Shown: in pieces, positions 33,270-41,969 of the stretch
Layout of the letters: every line of letters begins with the position of its first letter
Position numbering within the stretch: the stretch's first letter is position 1
NCBI GenBank assembly: GCA_958295815.1
Contig: OY282374.1
Span: 3,872,682-3,936,681 of the forward strand
Direction of reading: 5' to 3'
From: Candidatus Poribacteria bacterium
GTDB lineage: Bacteria; Poribacteria; WGA-4E; WGA-3G
Length of the DNA: 64,000 nucleotides
Notes under the pieces: model-generated
What the model was told of the DNA's origin: nothing
Seen by the model: only the letters and a program-made list of their open reading frames with translations
The model's database searches: none
Program-made: the position numbers and the translations under genes

Positions 33270-36164
33270 ATGAAGAACACGGACGTTCAACTCGTTCGTC
33301 GTATTCTTGATGGTGACGATACCGCCTTCACTACACTTGTGAAGAAATACCAAAAACCGGTTCATGCGTTGGTATGGCGAAAGATTGGGGACTTCCACAT
33401 CGCTGAGGAAATAACGCAAGATACATTCCTGAAAGCGTACGAGAAACTGCCGACACTAAAGGAACCACAGAATTTCGCGGGTTGGCTTTATGTCATAGCG
33501 ACGCGTCAGTGTGTTGCGTGGCTGCGTAAAAAGCGTTTGTGGACACAGGCATCTGAAGATACGAATATCACTCAGCTAGAGAAAACGGCGTATTCGGGGT
33601 ATGTTATTGAGGAAAACGAGCGAATGGCAGTAGATGCCCAACGCGAAGCCGTGAAGAAATTACTTGCGAAACTCCAAGAAAGTGAGCGCACGATTATCAC
33701 GTTGCGTTACTTCGGTGAGATGTCCAGTGCGGAAATTGGCGAGTTTTTGGGTGTATCGGCAAATACGATTAGGAGTCGTCTCCATCGTGCACAACAACGT
33801 TTGAAAAAGGAGGAACCGATGATTCGAGAGGCGTTGGATGGTTTCCGACTATCTGCAAATCTAACCGAAAATATCATGCACGAAATTGCGCGTATCAAAC
33901 CTGTTCCACCGTCTGCGGGCAAACCGTTGGTACCATGGGCGATTGCTGCTTCTACAGTAATGATGGTGATACTTATGACAGGGGTTGGCAATCAATACCT
34001 AACTCGCTTCCAACAGCCCTATAGCTTCGATGCTACATCGGAGATGACGGTGGAAATTATTGATGTCCCTATCGTGTTGAACATTGAATCTAAACCGGAT
34101 GTACGACATCAACTTGGGAATTCCAATCTACCGAGTAAAAATGATGGATCTGGTCAACAGAGCGATCAACCCGAATATCTGGCAAGATTTGCCGATGCTC
34201 CAGCCGACGAAGCCGTAAAGATTATCGATGCTGATACAGGCAAACGCTATATTACGCTTAGTGCCAGTACGAATGAAGAAAGTGGAGAACCGTTGGCAAC
34301 AGGGAGTTTCCATCTTACGAAAGCGGATCTTGCTTTAACCTCTAAAGGTTTCGGGACGCAAGGGACCGGTAAAGGGGACCCAAATCCGATGTACATGTTG
34401 ATGTATTACATTTTCCACTATGGTACCGACCTCTTCAGGTTTCCTTTGATTATAGGGGACACTTGGACACAGGACGGGCACTGGGACTCCAGCGTGCAGA
34501 CGACCTTGGAAGGTTATGAAGAGGTAGAAATTGCCGTAGGGACTTTCCCTGACTGCTTGAAACATAAAACAGTCTTTACAGATGCCAAAGCAGGCTCTCC
34601 ACTGAAGAATTCACTTGTGAACGGCACGCGGTATTTATGGTTCGCCAAAGGTGTTGGTATTGTGAAAATGCGCTATGAACATGACAATGGCATCATAACG
34701 GAAGCCGAATTGTTGGAATATCAGGTTCCAGTCAACTTCACAGAATACCTTCCTTTACAGGTAGATAACGCCTGGACCTACAAATGGCAAAACGATTATC
34801 GAGAGGAAGCAAGCGTGGAAAAGTGTTATGTCGCTGGAAATGCTGATAAGCCCATAGATCAAGATACGACCTCCGCAGAAGTAGAGCGGACTGTTCCAGA
34901 TTTATCTGAAAAAGTTTCAACAGATTTAAAGGAGATAAGAATCGTCTTTAGTGAGAGAATGACAGGTATGGACGTGGGATTTGCTGGTGTCCCGGTTGGT
35001 GATATCAAGTGGGCAGACGACAGCAAAACTCTTGTTATTTCACTTGAAGAACAGCTGCAGCCTTCAAAAATTTACCGACTTATATTAGGTGTGGACGGGA
35101 ACATCAGAGATATAGCAGGTAACCCGTTAGAAGAATACCATCTTATCTTTACGACCGAAGGTCCCGAACCAGTCACGCCTACTTTCGCGGATACAACGCC
35201 TATTCAGGTAAAAGGTATTGAAGAACTTGATCTTTCAAGTGAGTTGTTTTGCCGCGTTTCAACGGACTTCACAGACGGATTCGCTTTTCCATATTATCTG
35301 TTCATTCCACAAGGAATAGACGCCACCAAACCGGTTCATTTATTGGTAGAGCCTTGCAACACAGGACCCGTTAGCAATTTTAAAAGCCTTGAGAGGAAGA
35401 CAAAAGGGTTAGCAGAAAGTTCTCATGCGACTGAAATCGCAAGAAAACTGAAAGTCCCATTGTTAGTGCCTATTTTTCCGAGACCCAGCGGCGATCGATG
35501 GAAAATCTACACGCACGCTTTAGATAGGGACACCCTTCTGATTAATGAAGGGGAACTCAGGAGAATTGACCTGCAACTCATCAAAATGATAGCGCACGCT
35601 CAAAAACTCCTGCGGCATAACAGTATGAAGATGCTTGAGAAGGTCTATATGAATGGATTTTCGGCTTCTGGGACGTTTACGAATCGTTTTGCTATTTTGC
35701 ATCCGTCTGTTGTCCGTGCAGTCGCAACGGGTGGCATCAATAGCATTCCGACTTTTCCGACAGATCGCTGGAACGATACAACGATGCGCTATCCAGTCGG
35801 AATTGCCGACGTAAAAGAGATCGCTGATATTGAATTCGATAAAACGGCATATATGCGTGTCTCCCAGTACATCTACATGGGAGCCTTAGATGACAATGAC
35901 ACCGTTCCGTATCGCGATGCATACGATGAAGTGGACGCAGAATTGGTCAAGAGGCTTGTTGGCACCCAAATGATGCCAGATCGGTGGCATATGAGTCAAT
36001 CCATATACAAAGCACTTGGTATTCCAGCACAATTTGTCACGTACGAAAATGCCGGACATCAAATTAAGGCTGAAATGATTGATGATATTGTTGCATTTTT
36101 TCAGACAAACTCTGGGGATGAGATTGTCGAAATTGTCCCGCATCAGTATCCGTCTGAGGAGTGA
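33270..36164 (+). CDS. Membrane-tethered ECF sigma factor fused to Ig-like and alpha/beta-hydrolase domains
   Basis: 964 residues; GGAGGTGAT precedes the ATG. Sigma regions 2 and 4 fill about 18-182 (EEITQDTFLKAYEKL; SERTIITLRYFGEM; GVSANTIRSRLHRAQQRL). A transmembrane helix lies near 222-242. The exported part has a TapB/DUF3108-like stretch, then an SbsA-type Ig-like domain (IRIVFSERMTGMDVGFAG; LRDIAGNPL-like segment), then an alpha/beta-hydrolase-like region from about 660. This has a nucleophile elbow GFSASG (Ser798), an acidic GALDDND loop (874-877) and a late His in AGHQ (His930). The sigma and TM parts are closely similar to the preceding sigma gene. No frameshift or internal stop separates the parts. 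Confidence 0.85.
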   Translation: MKNTDVQLVRRILDGDDTAFTTLVKKYQKPVHALVWRKIGDFHIAEEITQDTFLKAYEKLPTLKEPQNFAGWLYVIATRQCVAWLRKKRLWTQASEDTNITQLEKTAYSGYVIEENERMAVDAQREAVKKLLAKLQESERTIITLRYFGEMSSAEIGEFLGVSANTIRSRLHRAQQRLKKEEPMIREALDGFRLSANLTENIMHEIARIKPVPPSAGKPLVPWAIAASTVMMVILMTGVGNQYLTRFQQPYSFDATSEMTVEIIDVPIVLNIESKPDVRHQLGNSNLPSKNDGSGQQSDQPEYLARFADAPADEAVKIIDADTGKRYITLSASTNEESGEPLATGSFHLTKADLALTSKGFGTQGTGKGDPNPMYMLMYYIFHYGTDLFRFPLIIGDTWTQDGHWDSSVQTTLEGYEEVEIAVGTFPDCLKHKTVFTDAKAGSPLKNSLVNGTRYLWFAKGVGIVKMRYEHDNGIITEAELLEYQVPVNFTEYLPLQVDNAWTYKWQNDYREEASVEKCYVAGNADKPIDQDTTSAEVERTVPDLSEKVSTDLKEIRIVFSERMTGMDVGFAGVPVGDIKWADDSKTLVISLEEQLQPSKIYRLILGVDGNIRDIAGNPLEEYHLIFTTEGPEPVTPTFADTTPIQVKGIEELDLSSELFCRVSTDFTDGFAFPYYLFIPQGIDATKPVHLLVEPCNTGPVSNFKSLERKTKGLAESSHATEIARKLKVPLLVPIFPRPSGDRWKIYTHALDRDTLLINEGELRRIDLQLIKMIAHAQKLLRHNSMKMLEKVYMNGFSASGTFTNRFAILHPSVVRAVATGGINSIPTFPTDRWNDTTMRYPVGIADVKEIADIEFDKTAYMRVSQYIYMGALDDNDTVPYRDAYDEVDAELVKRLVGTQMMPDRWHMSQSIYKALGIPAQFVTYENAGHQIKAEMIDDIVAFFQTNSGDEIVEIVPHQYPSEE

Positions 36165-36190
36165 AATGAGATGGATAGTCTTTCTTTTTA

Positions 36191-39100
36191 TTAGAGTTCT
36201 GCGCTCACAGTCATCTCTAAGCGGTGTTCTGGCTTTCGCTGTTTTGTGGAGAGTAAACGGTAATTAAGGCGGAACAGGAGATCGGTAAATCGCCGCAATC
36301 TGTAATCCGCAGTCGTGCGGATTTCGTGGCTGATGCCTTCGTAGAAAGTGTATTGTGCAAAGGGTATACCGCCACTACTCTCGCCATAGCCGAGTTTATA
36401 ATTGATGTCAATACGACCTTTACCGATAAGACTATACACGACGCGGTTTTCGTAAAAGAAGGTGCGTGTTCTGGCTTCTGGTTCCTCATCGAACTCTTCC
36501 TCATCGGTTGTCCGTCTGTATCCACCGGTGCCGCTCCATCGGACTGAATTGCTCAGTTCATACCGGAGTCCCAATTCGGTAATTTCCTCAAATTGGCGCA
36601 GGTTTGAGATGGGTGTTGGTGGCAATTCTGTTTCATCCGCCGTAGTTTGCGCCTCTGGATTGAATACTTCAACATGGAATTGGCTGTATTTCTCGGTTTC
36701 ACGGCGTTGCTCCCAGTTTGCATTGACAGACATCCGTTGCGTTGGGTTGACGGAGAGACCGACATCCCATGTTCGGTGGCGTCTGTGGCGTTCTTGGTTG
36801 TTAACCCTTCTGTTGAGCGTCTCGCCAGTGCGAATGTTGAATTCAAAACTGAATGCTGGTGAAGGTGAGAATTCAAGTCGATGGTGTTGGTTCAGTCTCC
36901 CGAAGAGTGTTTCTGAATTTTGTAGACTTTGAAGTAGATAAAGCGACACTGCATCCTCTACCTCTTGCTCCTCAGTCAACCAGAATCGTGTTTGTCCTCT
37001 AAGTGCTTTCAGAAACCACTCCATACGTGATGGACGTAGGCTATCTGCCGTGGTCGTATTGGATAACGATTGTATTTGCTGATTTCCTTTTTCTGAGGGA
37101 TTTACCTGCTCAGATAGCGGTGTCGTTGGACGTAAACTGTCACGTGTTGGTGTCGCGATGCGCCGCTGTCTTTGCTGTTCGCGGGCACGCCGTGTGAAAA
37201 ATTGACGCGGTTGAAAACGCAACCGAAACTCTGCATCTACCGCTGTTGTCGGTTTATCACCTACAACTTGATAGAATTTGATATAGGTACCTTCCTCAGG
37301 ATCCTCAACGTAGTGCAAATCGTCCAACTTCACGAAATAGCCTTCACCGGGCCGGAGCGGGATACCGGTGTGTGGATGGATGTCGGTGTAGACTTCGCGG
37401 CGTTGGCTTGTTAGTTTTTTATCCAATTCATAAGTGATTTCCATGTCAATCGCTCGGCTCAACGGTGTTAGTTGGAGACTAATATCGGCTAGCTGCGTTG
37501 TCGTGTTCGCACCGCGGTCGGTGTGTGCTTTCAACATACGGCGTGCAATGTTCGCGCTCAGATTCACCCCGCCTTTGAGAAAGGATTCTTGTTGTGAAAA
37601 GACGCCAACCTTCCATGTCCGCGCGGTAGTACTCCGTTGCCAATCAGACAAACCGATTGGTTCATTATCTACAGTGAGCAGCGGTTCTTTCGCAAATGCC
37701 TCCTCAAGTTCATAACTGGTATCGAAAGAGACCCATTTAAAATCAACAAGATTGACGCGACCTGTTGTACGGTCTCGTTTTCGGTTGAGTGTAGCATTGA
37801 AGGGTTCGTTAGACTCCACCTTGCCGAGCGTCCCCATGAATCTGAATGGTCCGATAGGATAAGTGAGATTACCCTCCTGTCGTGACTTGCGCTGCGATTG
37901 TACTTCTGTTGAATCAACCCCCTCTACACGCGAACTGCTTCTATAGTCATTCCAGCGAAGGTTTGGAAGCCATTTCTTCATGGCTGTCAGCAGTTGGCTA
38001 TCAGCGACTGGCTGTCGGCTTTCAGTAGATGTGGAGGGTAAAGCCTGCGTGTCTGCCGCAAATCGATCGGAAAACTGACGGTTAATCCCTGATTGCCGAC
38101 CGCGATTAAAATTTACGCCCCAATTGAAATTATTTCGGATAGTATCGGGGTTAGAAACCCCTCCCACAGTGGCATCGGAATTGGAAACTCCTGTCACAAT
38201 AGTATTAGGGTTAGAAATCCCTCTCACAGTGGCATCGGAATTGGAAACTCCTCCCACAACAGAATCTGTGGATCCCGCTACATCCTGAGCAGTTTTGTCA
38301 GGTTCAGGTGCTCTCTCTTCGGTTCTACCTATACCGGCGTCAACTTCCAGCCAATCCACTGGAAGCACTCGGATATCAAAGTTCATCGTTCGTTCATCCC
38401 GGGAAGCTCGCGAGGGTCCCTCAATGCCGAGCAGAAACGCATCATCAAACCCCTCTTTGGCGTATTGTGTCTCATAACGGGAACGGGTACGACTGCCGCT
38501 TGATGCCCCGACAGGCACGAAATCAGCGTCCATCGCTCGTATATCAAGGTTTGTTGTTAATTTAGGACGCAGTTTATCAGCCCAGGCTGCGAATTCCCAA
38601 TCTGCGTAGCCAGCCAGTTTCCATGCTTGACTCACCTCTTTCCGATCAGCAGTGGAGTAGGTATTCTTATCAAGATTACTATAGGCGATTTCGCCTTCGA
38701 TCCACGCCTGTTCGGTAAGGTTCAGACGACTTTCGAGTCCCCAGACGCTATGTTTTTGCGGTGCTATGAGAGATGATCCATCTCCATCGGGGTCGAGAAT
38801 ATTTTGGCGAAGTGCTTCCAAGTCCTCCTCACCGATAGTGATTAAAGCCTGTTCCGGCTGATTCAGATCGGCTTCAACGGCATAGGAGGCACCAAAGGAG
38901 ACCCGCTCATTGGGTAGTGTAAAGATGCTGCTGAGCCCATAGAGATTTTGCTGGTATGCGCGCTCTTCTGGAATGTATTCAAAGTCAACCCGAATCACGT
39001 CATTGCTTGTTATGAGATGCTTACTGTTGAATTCAACGACAGGATCGCCATATTCTCGGATGACGTAATCGTTATTTTCGCCGCGCCGCATTCTTTCGCC

Positions 39101-40078
39101 ATTCAGCCAGACGATTTCGCTGCCTGCTTTCACAATGACATATTGCCCGTCAACTGTAAGCCGGTATTCACTACGTCCCTCCTCACCCGGAAGGACTAAA
39201 CTCGTAGACTGTCCCTTTGGAATCGCACTTGGAATGAGATGAAAGTCCACCCACTTGAAGTCGCCTTCAACTTGCACGCCCTCCAAAGCACGAGGGAAGA
39301 AGATAAACTCTGACGGGCCGAGCGAACCCTCAAAATCACCCAAGGTGCCTCTCATATTCGGATGTGTGATACGAATTAACTTCTGATCGATGTCTTGGAT
39401 ATTTTCGGTTGTGCCTTCGGGCTGGATAGGTAGATCTTGGTCGGATAGCATCGCCAATACACTAATATTCTCAGAGGCTTTTCCCTCCACGTTGACTCGA
39501 AGTTCTTGGTTAGGTGTTATCCCGCGTCCACTACCAACCGAAATGCCAAACGTTTGACTTCCAGATACCTCGAGTTGCGAGGCATCATCACTTGAGGGCA
39601 GCATTCCAGGTTCACCGAAAGGTTGTCCAAGAGGCATTTCAGATTCGCCAGTTTTCGGAATCGCATCGGTTAGAGGACTCTCCACACCGTAAAGATCACG
39701 TTTATAAACTTGTTTAATCGCAAAGGGTAATGTGCGGTAACTTATGGTTAACCTATAGAGTTGGTCTGATTTTATGGTAGCATCCCGCTCGGATAAGGTA
39801 ATTTTTCCCAAATAGAAATCAACTTGATAATCCACCCCGCGCACGAGTGCTTTTCCACTCGCCTCCGTTATCCGTTCAGTGTTTCGGAGGATTGGCGGAT
39901 ATTTCACTGTGAATTCCAGATTGCCTGCCTGTAGTTCAATGGCTTCCGTTTTTTGAAGGACGGAAAAGGTGGGAAGTTCCAGAGGGTTAGTTTCGTTGTT
40001 AGGAGATTCTGGTCCCGTACTTCCGAAACATGGTAGGACGCACAAGCAGAAGGTAAGAAGAAAGAGTGGGATACGCAT
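36191..40078 (-). CDS. Very large envelope protein, outer-membrane beta-barrel-like
   Basis: 1295 residues. Signal peptide RIPLFLLTFCLCVLPCFG. The N-terminal third contains motifs such as RGVDYQVDFYLGKITL, VSGSQTFGISVGSGRG and VIWLNGERMRRGENNDYVIR followed by RVDFEYIPE, similar in style to repeat modules of SprA-like outer-membrane proteins. The C-terminal half is rich in amphipathic strands (FTDLLFRLNYRLLSTKQRK) and ends EMTVSAEL. Residues 605-645 are four tandem decapeptides of the form TVGGVSNSDA encoded by a repeated palindrome, and a GTCAGC-type repeat is also inside the gene. The next gene upstream is 10 bases away. It may form a large barrel; function is unknown. Confidence 0.65.
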   Translation of the reverse strand: MRIPLFLLTFCLCVLPCFGSTGPESPNNETNPLELPTFSVLQKTEAIELQAGNLEFTVKYPPILRNTERITEASGKALVRGVDYQVDFYLGKITLSERDATIKSDQLYRLTISYRTLPFAIKQVYKRDLYGVESPLTDAIPKTGESEMPLGQPFGEPGMLPSSDDASQLEVSGSQTFGISVGSGRGITPNQELRVNVEGKASENISVLAMLSDQDLPIQPEGTTENIQDIDQKLIRITHPNMRGTLGDFEGSLGPSEFIFFPRALEGVQVEGDFKWVDFHLIPSAIPKGQSTSLVLPGEEGRSEYRLTVDGQYVIVKAGSEIVWLNGERMRRGENNDYVIREYGDPVVEFNSKHLITSNDVIRVDFEYIPEERAYQQNLYGLSSIFTLPNERVSFGASYAVEADLNQPEQALITIGEEDLEALRQNILDPDGDGSSLIAPQKHSVWGLESRLNLTEQAWIEGEIAYSNLDKNTYSTADRKEVSQAWKLAGYADWEFAAWADKLRPKLTTNLDIRAMDADFVPVGASSGSRTRSRYETQYAKEGFDDAFLLGIEGPSRASRDERTMNFDIRVLPVDWLEVDAGIGRTEERAPEPDKTAQDVAGSTDSVVGGVSNSDATVRGISNPNTIVTGVSNSDATVGGVSNPDTIRNNFNWGVNFNRGRQSGINRQFSDRFAADTQALPSTSTESRQPVADSQLLTAMKKWLPNLRWNDYRSSSRVEGVDSTEVQSQRKSRQEGNLTYPIGPFRFMGTLGKVESNEPFNATLNRKRDRTTGRVNLVDFKWVSFDTSYELEEAFAKEPLLTVDNEPIGLSDWQRSTTARTWKVGVFSQQESFLKGGVNLSANIARRMLKAHTDRGANTTTQLADISLQLTPLSRAIDMEITYELDKKLTSQRREVYTDIHPHTGIPLRPGEGYFVKLDDLHYVEDPEEGTYIKFYQVVGDKPTTAVDAEFRLRFQPRQFFTRRAREQQRQRRIATPTRDSLRPTTPLSEQVNPSEKGNQQIQSLSNTTTADSLRPSRMEWFLKALRGQTRFWLTEEQEVEDAVSLYLLQSLQNSETLFGRLNQHHRLEFSPSPAFSFEFNIRTGETLNRRVNNQERHRRHRTWDVGLSVNPTQRMSVNANWEQRRETEKYSQFHVEVFNPEAQTTADETELPPTPISNLRQFEEITELGLRYELSNSVRWSGTGGYRRTTDEEEFDEEPEARTRTFFYENRVVYSLIGKGRIDINYKLGYGESSGGIPFAQYTFYEGISHEIRTTADYRLRRFTDLLFRLNYRLLSTKQRKPEHRLEMTVSAEL
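37982..38025. repeat. GTCAGC-type repeat inside the 1295-residue coding sequence
   Basis: GGCTGTCAGCAGTTGGCTAT and following units occur in frame and encode SRQPVADSQLLTA on the reverse strand. The same degenerate repeat is intergenic at 14806 and 20826. Confidence 0.5.
38145..38264. repeat. Four tandem 30-base units derived from a REP-like palindrome, in frame
   Basis: Units 38145-38174, 38175-38204, 38205-38234 and 38235-38264. Units 1 and 3 carry GGGTTAGAAA plus CCCTC; units 2 and 4 carry TCGGAATTGGAAACTCCT. Thirty bases equals ten codons, so the array keeps the frame. Confidence 0.8.
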
Positions 40079-40088
40079 TAACCGATAA

Positions 40089-41111
40089 CTATTTCTTACG
40101 AAAAACTCGGAACACTTTTATATTGTTAGCCTCTGCATCGCTTACGAAGACACGTCCGTCTTTTGAGACTGCGATACCCGCTGGTTGCAGGAGTCCAGGA
40201 GTGCTAAATTCCACAACACTCTTTCCATCAGGTGCAAAAACTTGGACACGCCTGTTCCCGCTATCCGTTACATAAAGATAATTCCATTCGTCAAGAGCAA
40301 TGCACTTGGGATCCCGGAGCTGCCCAAGTTGGTCTCCTTCTCCGCCCCATCCATCAATCGGGTTACCACTAAAGTCGTATTTTTTGATGAGATGGTTGCC
40401 GGTATCAACAACGTAAACATTCCCGTGTGAATCAACACCAAGGTCGGTCGGGTTCCAAAGTTGTTCCCTGCCACTTCCAAAGCCACCATGCGCTACAACG
40501 GGTACACCTGTGACATTGAATTCAATCCAGCGATGATTGCCGGTATCAACGACATAAACCTCGCCATTTCGTCCGATACCGATACCTTCGGGTCGGTCAA
40601 GTAAAATGTCGTCTACGCTCTCACTGAGCGGATAAAAGATCTGATCGACGAAATTGCAGTATTGTACCCGATTATTCCCGGTATCTGCGACATAGAGACG
40701 ATAACGGCGTTGAAAACTCAATGCTATGTCTGTCGGGTGATCAAATTCGCCTGTCTGCCATCCACGACTTCCGAATTCGGTGATAAAATTTCCAGTGTCA
40801 TCAATCACCTGGATTCGATTATTTCCAGCGTCAGCTACATAGATCCACTGCCGTTCATCTATCGCGAGTCCCAATGGTGTCCGAAACTCACCTACGCCTT
40901 GCCCAGCACGACCGATCGTTCCAACGGAACTGACTCCCAATATAGGGGATGCCTCCCGTTCACGGTTTGATGTGAGAATTTCAATCGGCACTTCTCTGAT
41001 CAGAGGCGGGGACCCTGATTGCGGAATTTCAGCTTCAGGTAGGGTACAACTCAAAGAGAGCGCGAGGAGGAGATAGCCAAAAATTTTAGCAAACTGTACG
41101 GACCTCAACAA
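40089..41111 (-). CDS. NHL-repeat (six-bladed propeller) lipoprotein
   Basis: About 340 residues from a TTG at 41111 (GGAAG nine bases upstream; a second TTG follows immediately). The frame is open further upstream to 41384, but that part lies inside the neighbouring gene and was not used. A signal segment FAKIFGYLLLALSLSC ends in a lipobox Cys. Then come five to six NHL blades: GLAIDERQWIYVADAGNNRI, LYVADTGNNRVQ, VYVVDTGNHRW, VYVVDTGNHLIKKY, LYVTDSGNRRVQVF, VFVSDAEANNIKVF. NHL propellers mediate protein or ligand binding at the surface. It is probably translated just before the large envelope protein, ten bases away. Confidence 0.8.
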   Translation of the reverse strand: MLRSVQFAKIFGYLLLALSLSCTLPEAEIPQSGSPPLIREVPIEILTSNREREASPILGVSSVGTIGRAGQGVGEFRTPLGLAIDERQWIYVADAGNNRIQVIDDTGNFITEFGSRGWQTGEFDHPTDIALSFQRRYRLYVADTGNNRVQYCNFVDQIFYPLSESVDDILLDRPEGIGIGRNGEVYVVDTGNHRWIEFNVTGVPVVAHGGFGSGREQLWNPTDLGVDSHGNVYVVDTGNHLIKKYDFSGNPIDGWGGEGDQLGQLRDPKCIALDEWNYLYVTDSGNRRVQVFAPDGKSVVEFSTPGLLQPAGIAVSKDGRVFVSDAEANNIKVFRVFRKK

Positions 41112-41142
41112 TGATATAGGCTTCCGTTTAGTGTGCCTCGGC

Positions 41143-41871
41143 TTAGCCGCGTTGCACCTTAAATCTGAAAACGAAGGTCGTTTGCTGGTCATTGAAATCG
41201 CTTGTGACTCTGGGGACAATAATCCGCAAGCTGCTATAGCTAATGCTTCGTTTGCGGAAGTAGAGGAAAAACCTTGTATGTTGTTTCGGCATGATAGTTG
41301 TTTTCTCAATATCTTCTCTGGGGAGTACTGCCGGATCGCCCTGTATCCTGATGGTCTTATCCCATCGGAAGATTTCCGCTGCAAACTCCGGGGGCAGCTC
41401 TGGTTTGAAATTCTTTTTCAGATAAAAGGATTCCTGCGATTTGTCGATCGTTTTCGTAACATTTCCAGTGCCATCAAGCATCTGGCAATCCTTTCTTTTC
41501 AAGGAAATCCAGTAGTCTGTTCCGTTATAGATAAAGATAGCAAAGGCATCAACCGCCTTGACGTTATTGAGGGGTAGTGCCATTGCTGTCACGCCGTTTT
41601 TGACATAAACGATGGTGCCTGTCTGTGGCATGATGACAGCATCAGGGTCAAATACAGGGACAATCATCTCCGGTTGAAACGTGTCTTTGATGAAATCCGG
41701 CACCTCTGGAACCTTAGAGCATCCAAGCGGTGTGAGTGACAGTCCAATACCCGCCAAGATTCGTAAAACAGACCTCCGAGACAGATCGGGAGTTTCTGTG
41801 CCCTCCGGATCCTCAGGTTGTGGGTTTTGTAAGAATTGTGAAGTGTTAAACTCACCTGTCTTATTTTTCAT
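41143..41871 (-). CDS. Tat-exported lipoprotein of unknown function
   Basis: 242 residues from the ATG at 41871 (TTGGAG seven bases upstream). The N-terminus is a soluble acidic stretch, then a twin-arginine signal SRRSVLRILAGIGLSLTPLGC that merges with a lipobox. The mature part has FDPDAVIMPQTGTIVYVKNG, YWISLKRKDCQMLDGTGNV and EFAAEIFRWDKTIRI, with beta-rich character. Tat export implies folding or cofactor loading before export. A Rieske-like cofactor site (CxH...CxxH) is not visible. Next to the NHL lipoprotein and probably co-transcribed. Confidence 0.7.
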   Translation of the reverse strand: MKNKTGEFNTSQFLQNPQPEDPEGTETPDLSRRSVLRILAGIGLSLTPLGCSKVPEVPDFIKDTFQPEMIVPVFDPDAVIMPQTGTIVYVKNGVTAMALPLNNVKAVDAFAIFIYNGTDYWISLKRKDCQMLDGTGNVTKTIDKSQESFYLKKNFKPELPPEFAAEIFRWDKTIRIQGDPAVLPREDIEKTTIMPKQHTRFFLYFRKRSISYSSLRIIVPRVTSDFNDQQTTFVFRFKVQRG

Positions 41872-41969
41872 TTTTTTCTCCAAGCGCGTTTACAAGATGA
41901 TCTGTAGCAGGTTTCTGAAACGCGCGGTTCAAATACAAACAACCTGCGAGTTGTGTCTTACAACGCCTG

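Noticed and set aside
38145..38264. CRISPR-like array
   Set aside because: Units are contiguous, without spacers, in frame within a gene and without cas genes nearby.
38093..38503. Forward reading frame with repeats (136 codons)
   Set aside because: Shadow of the reverse-strand envelope gene; the apparent repeats come from the 30-base coding array.
41112..41384. N-terminal extension of the NHL lipoprotein
   Set aside because: It lies wholly inside the Tat lipoprotein gene in another frame and would place the signal peptide about 95 residues into the protein.
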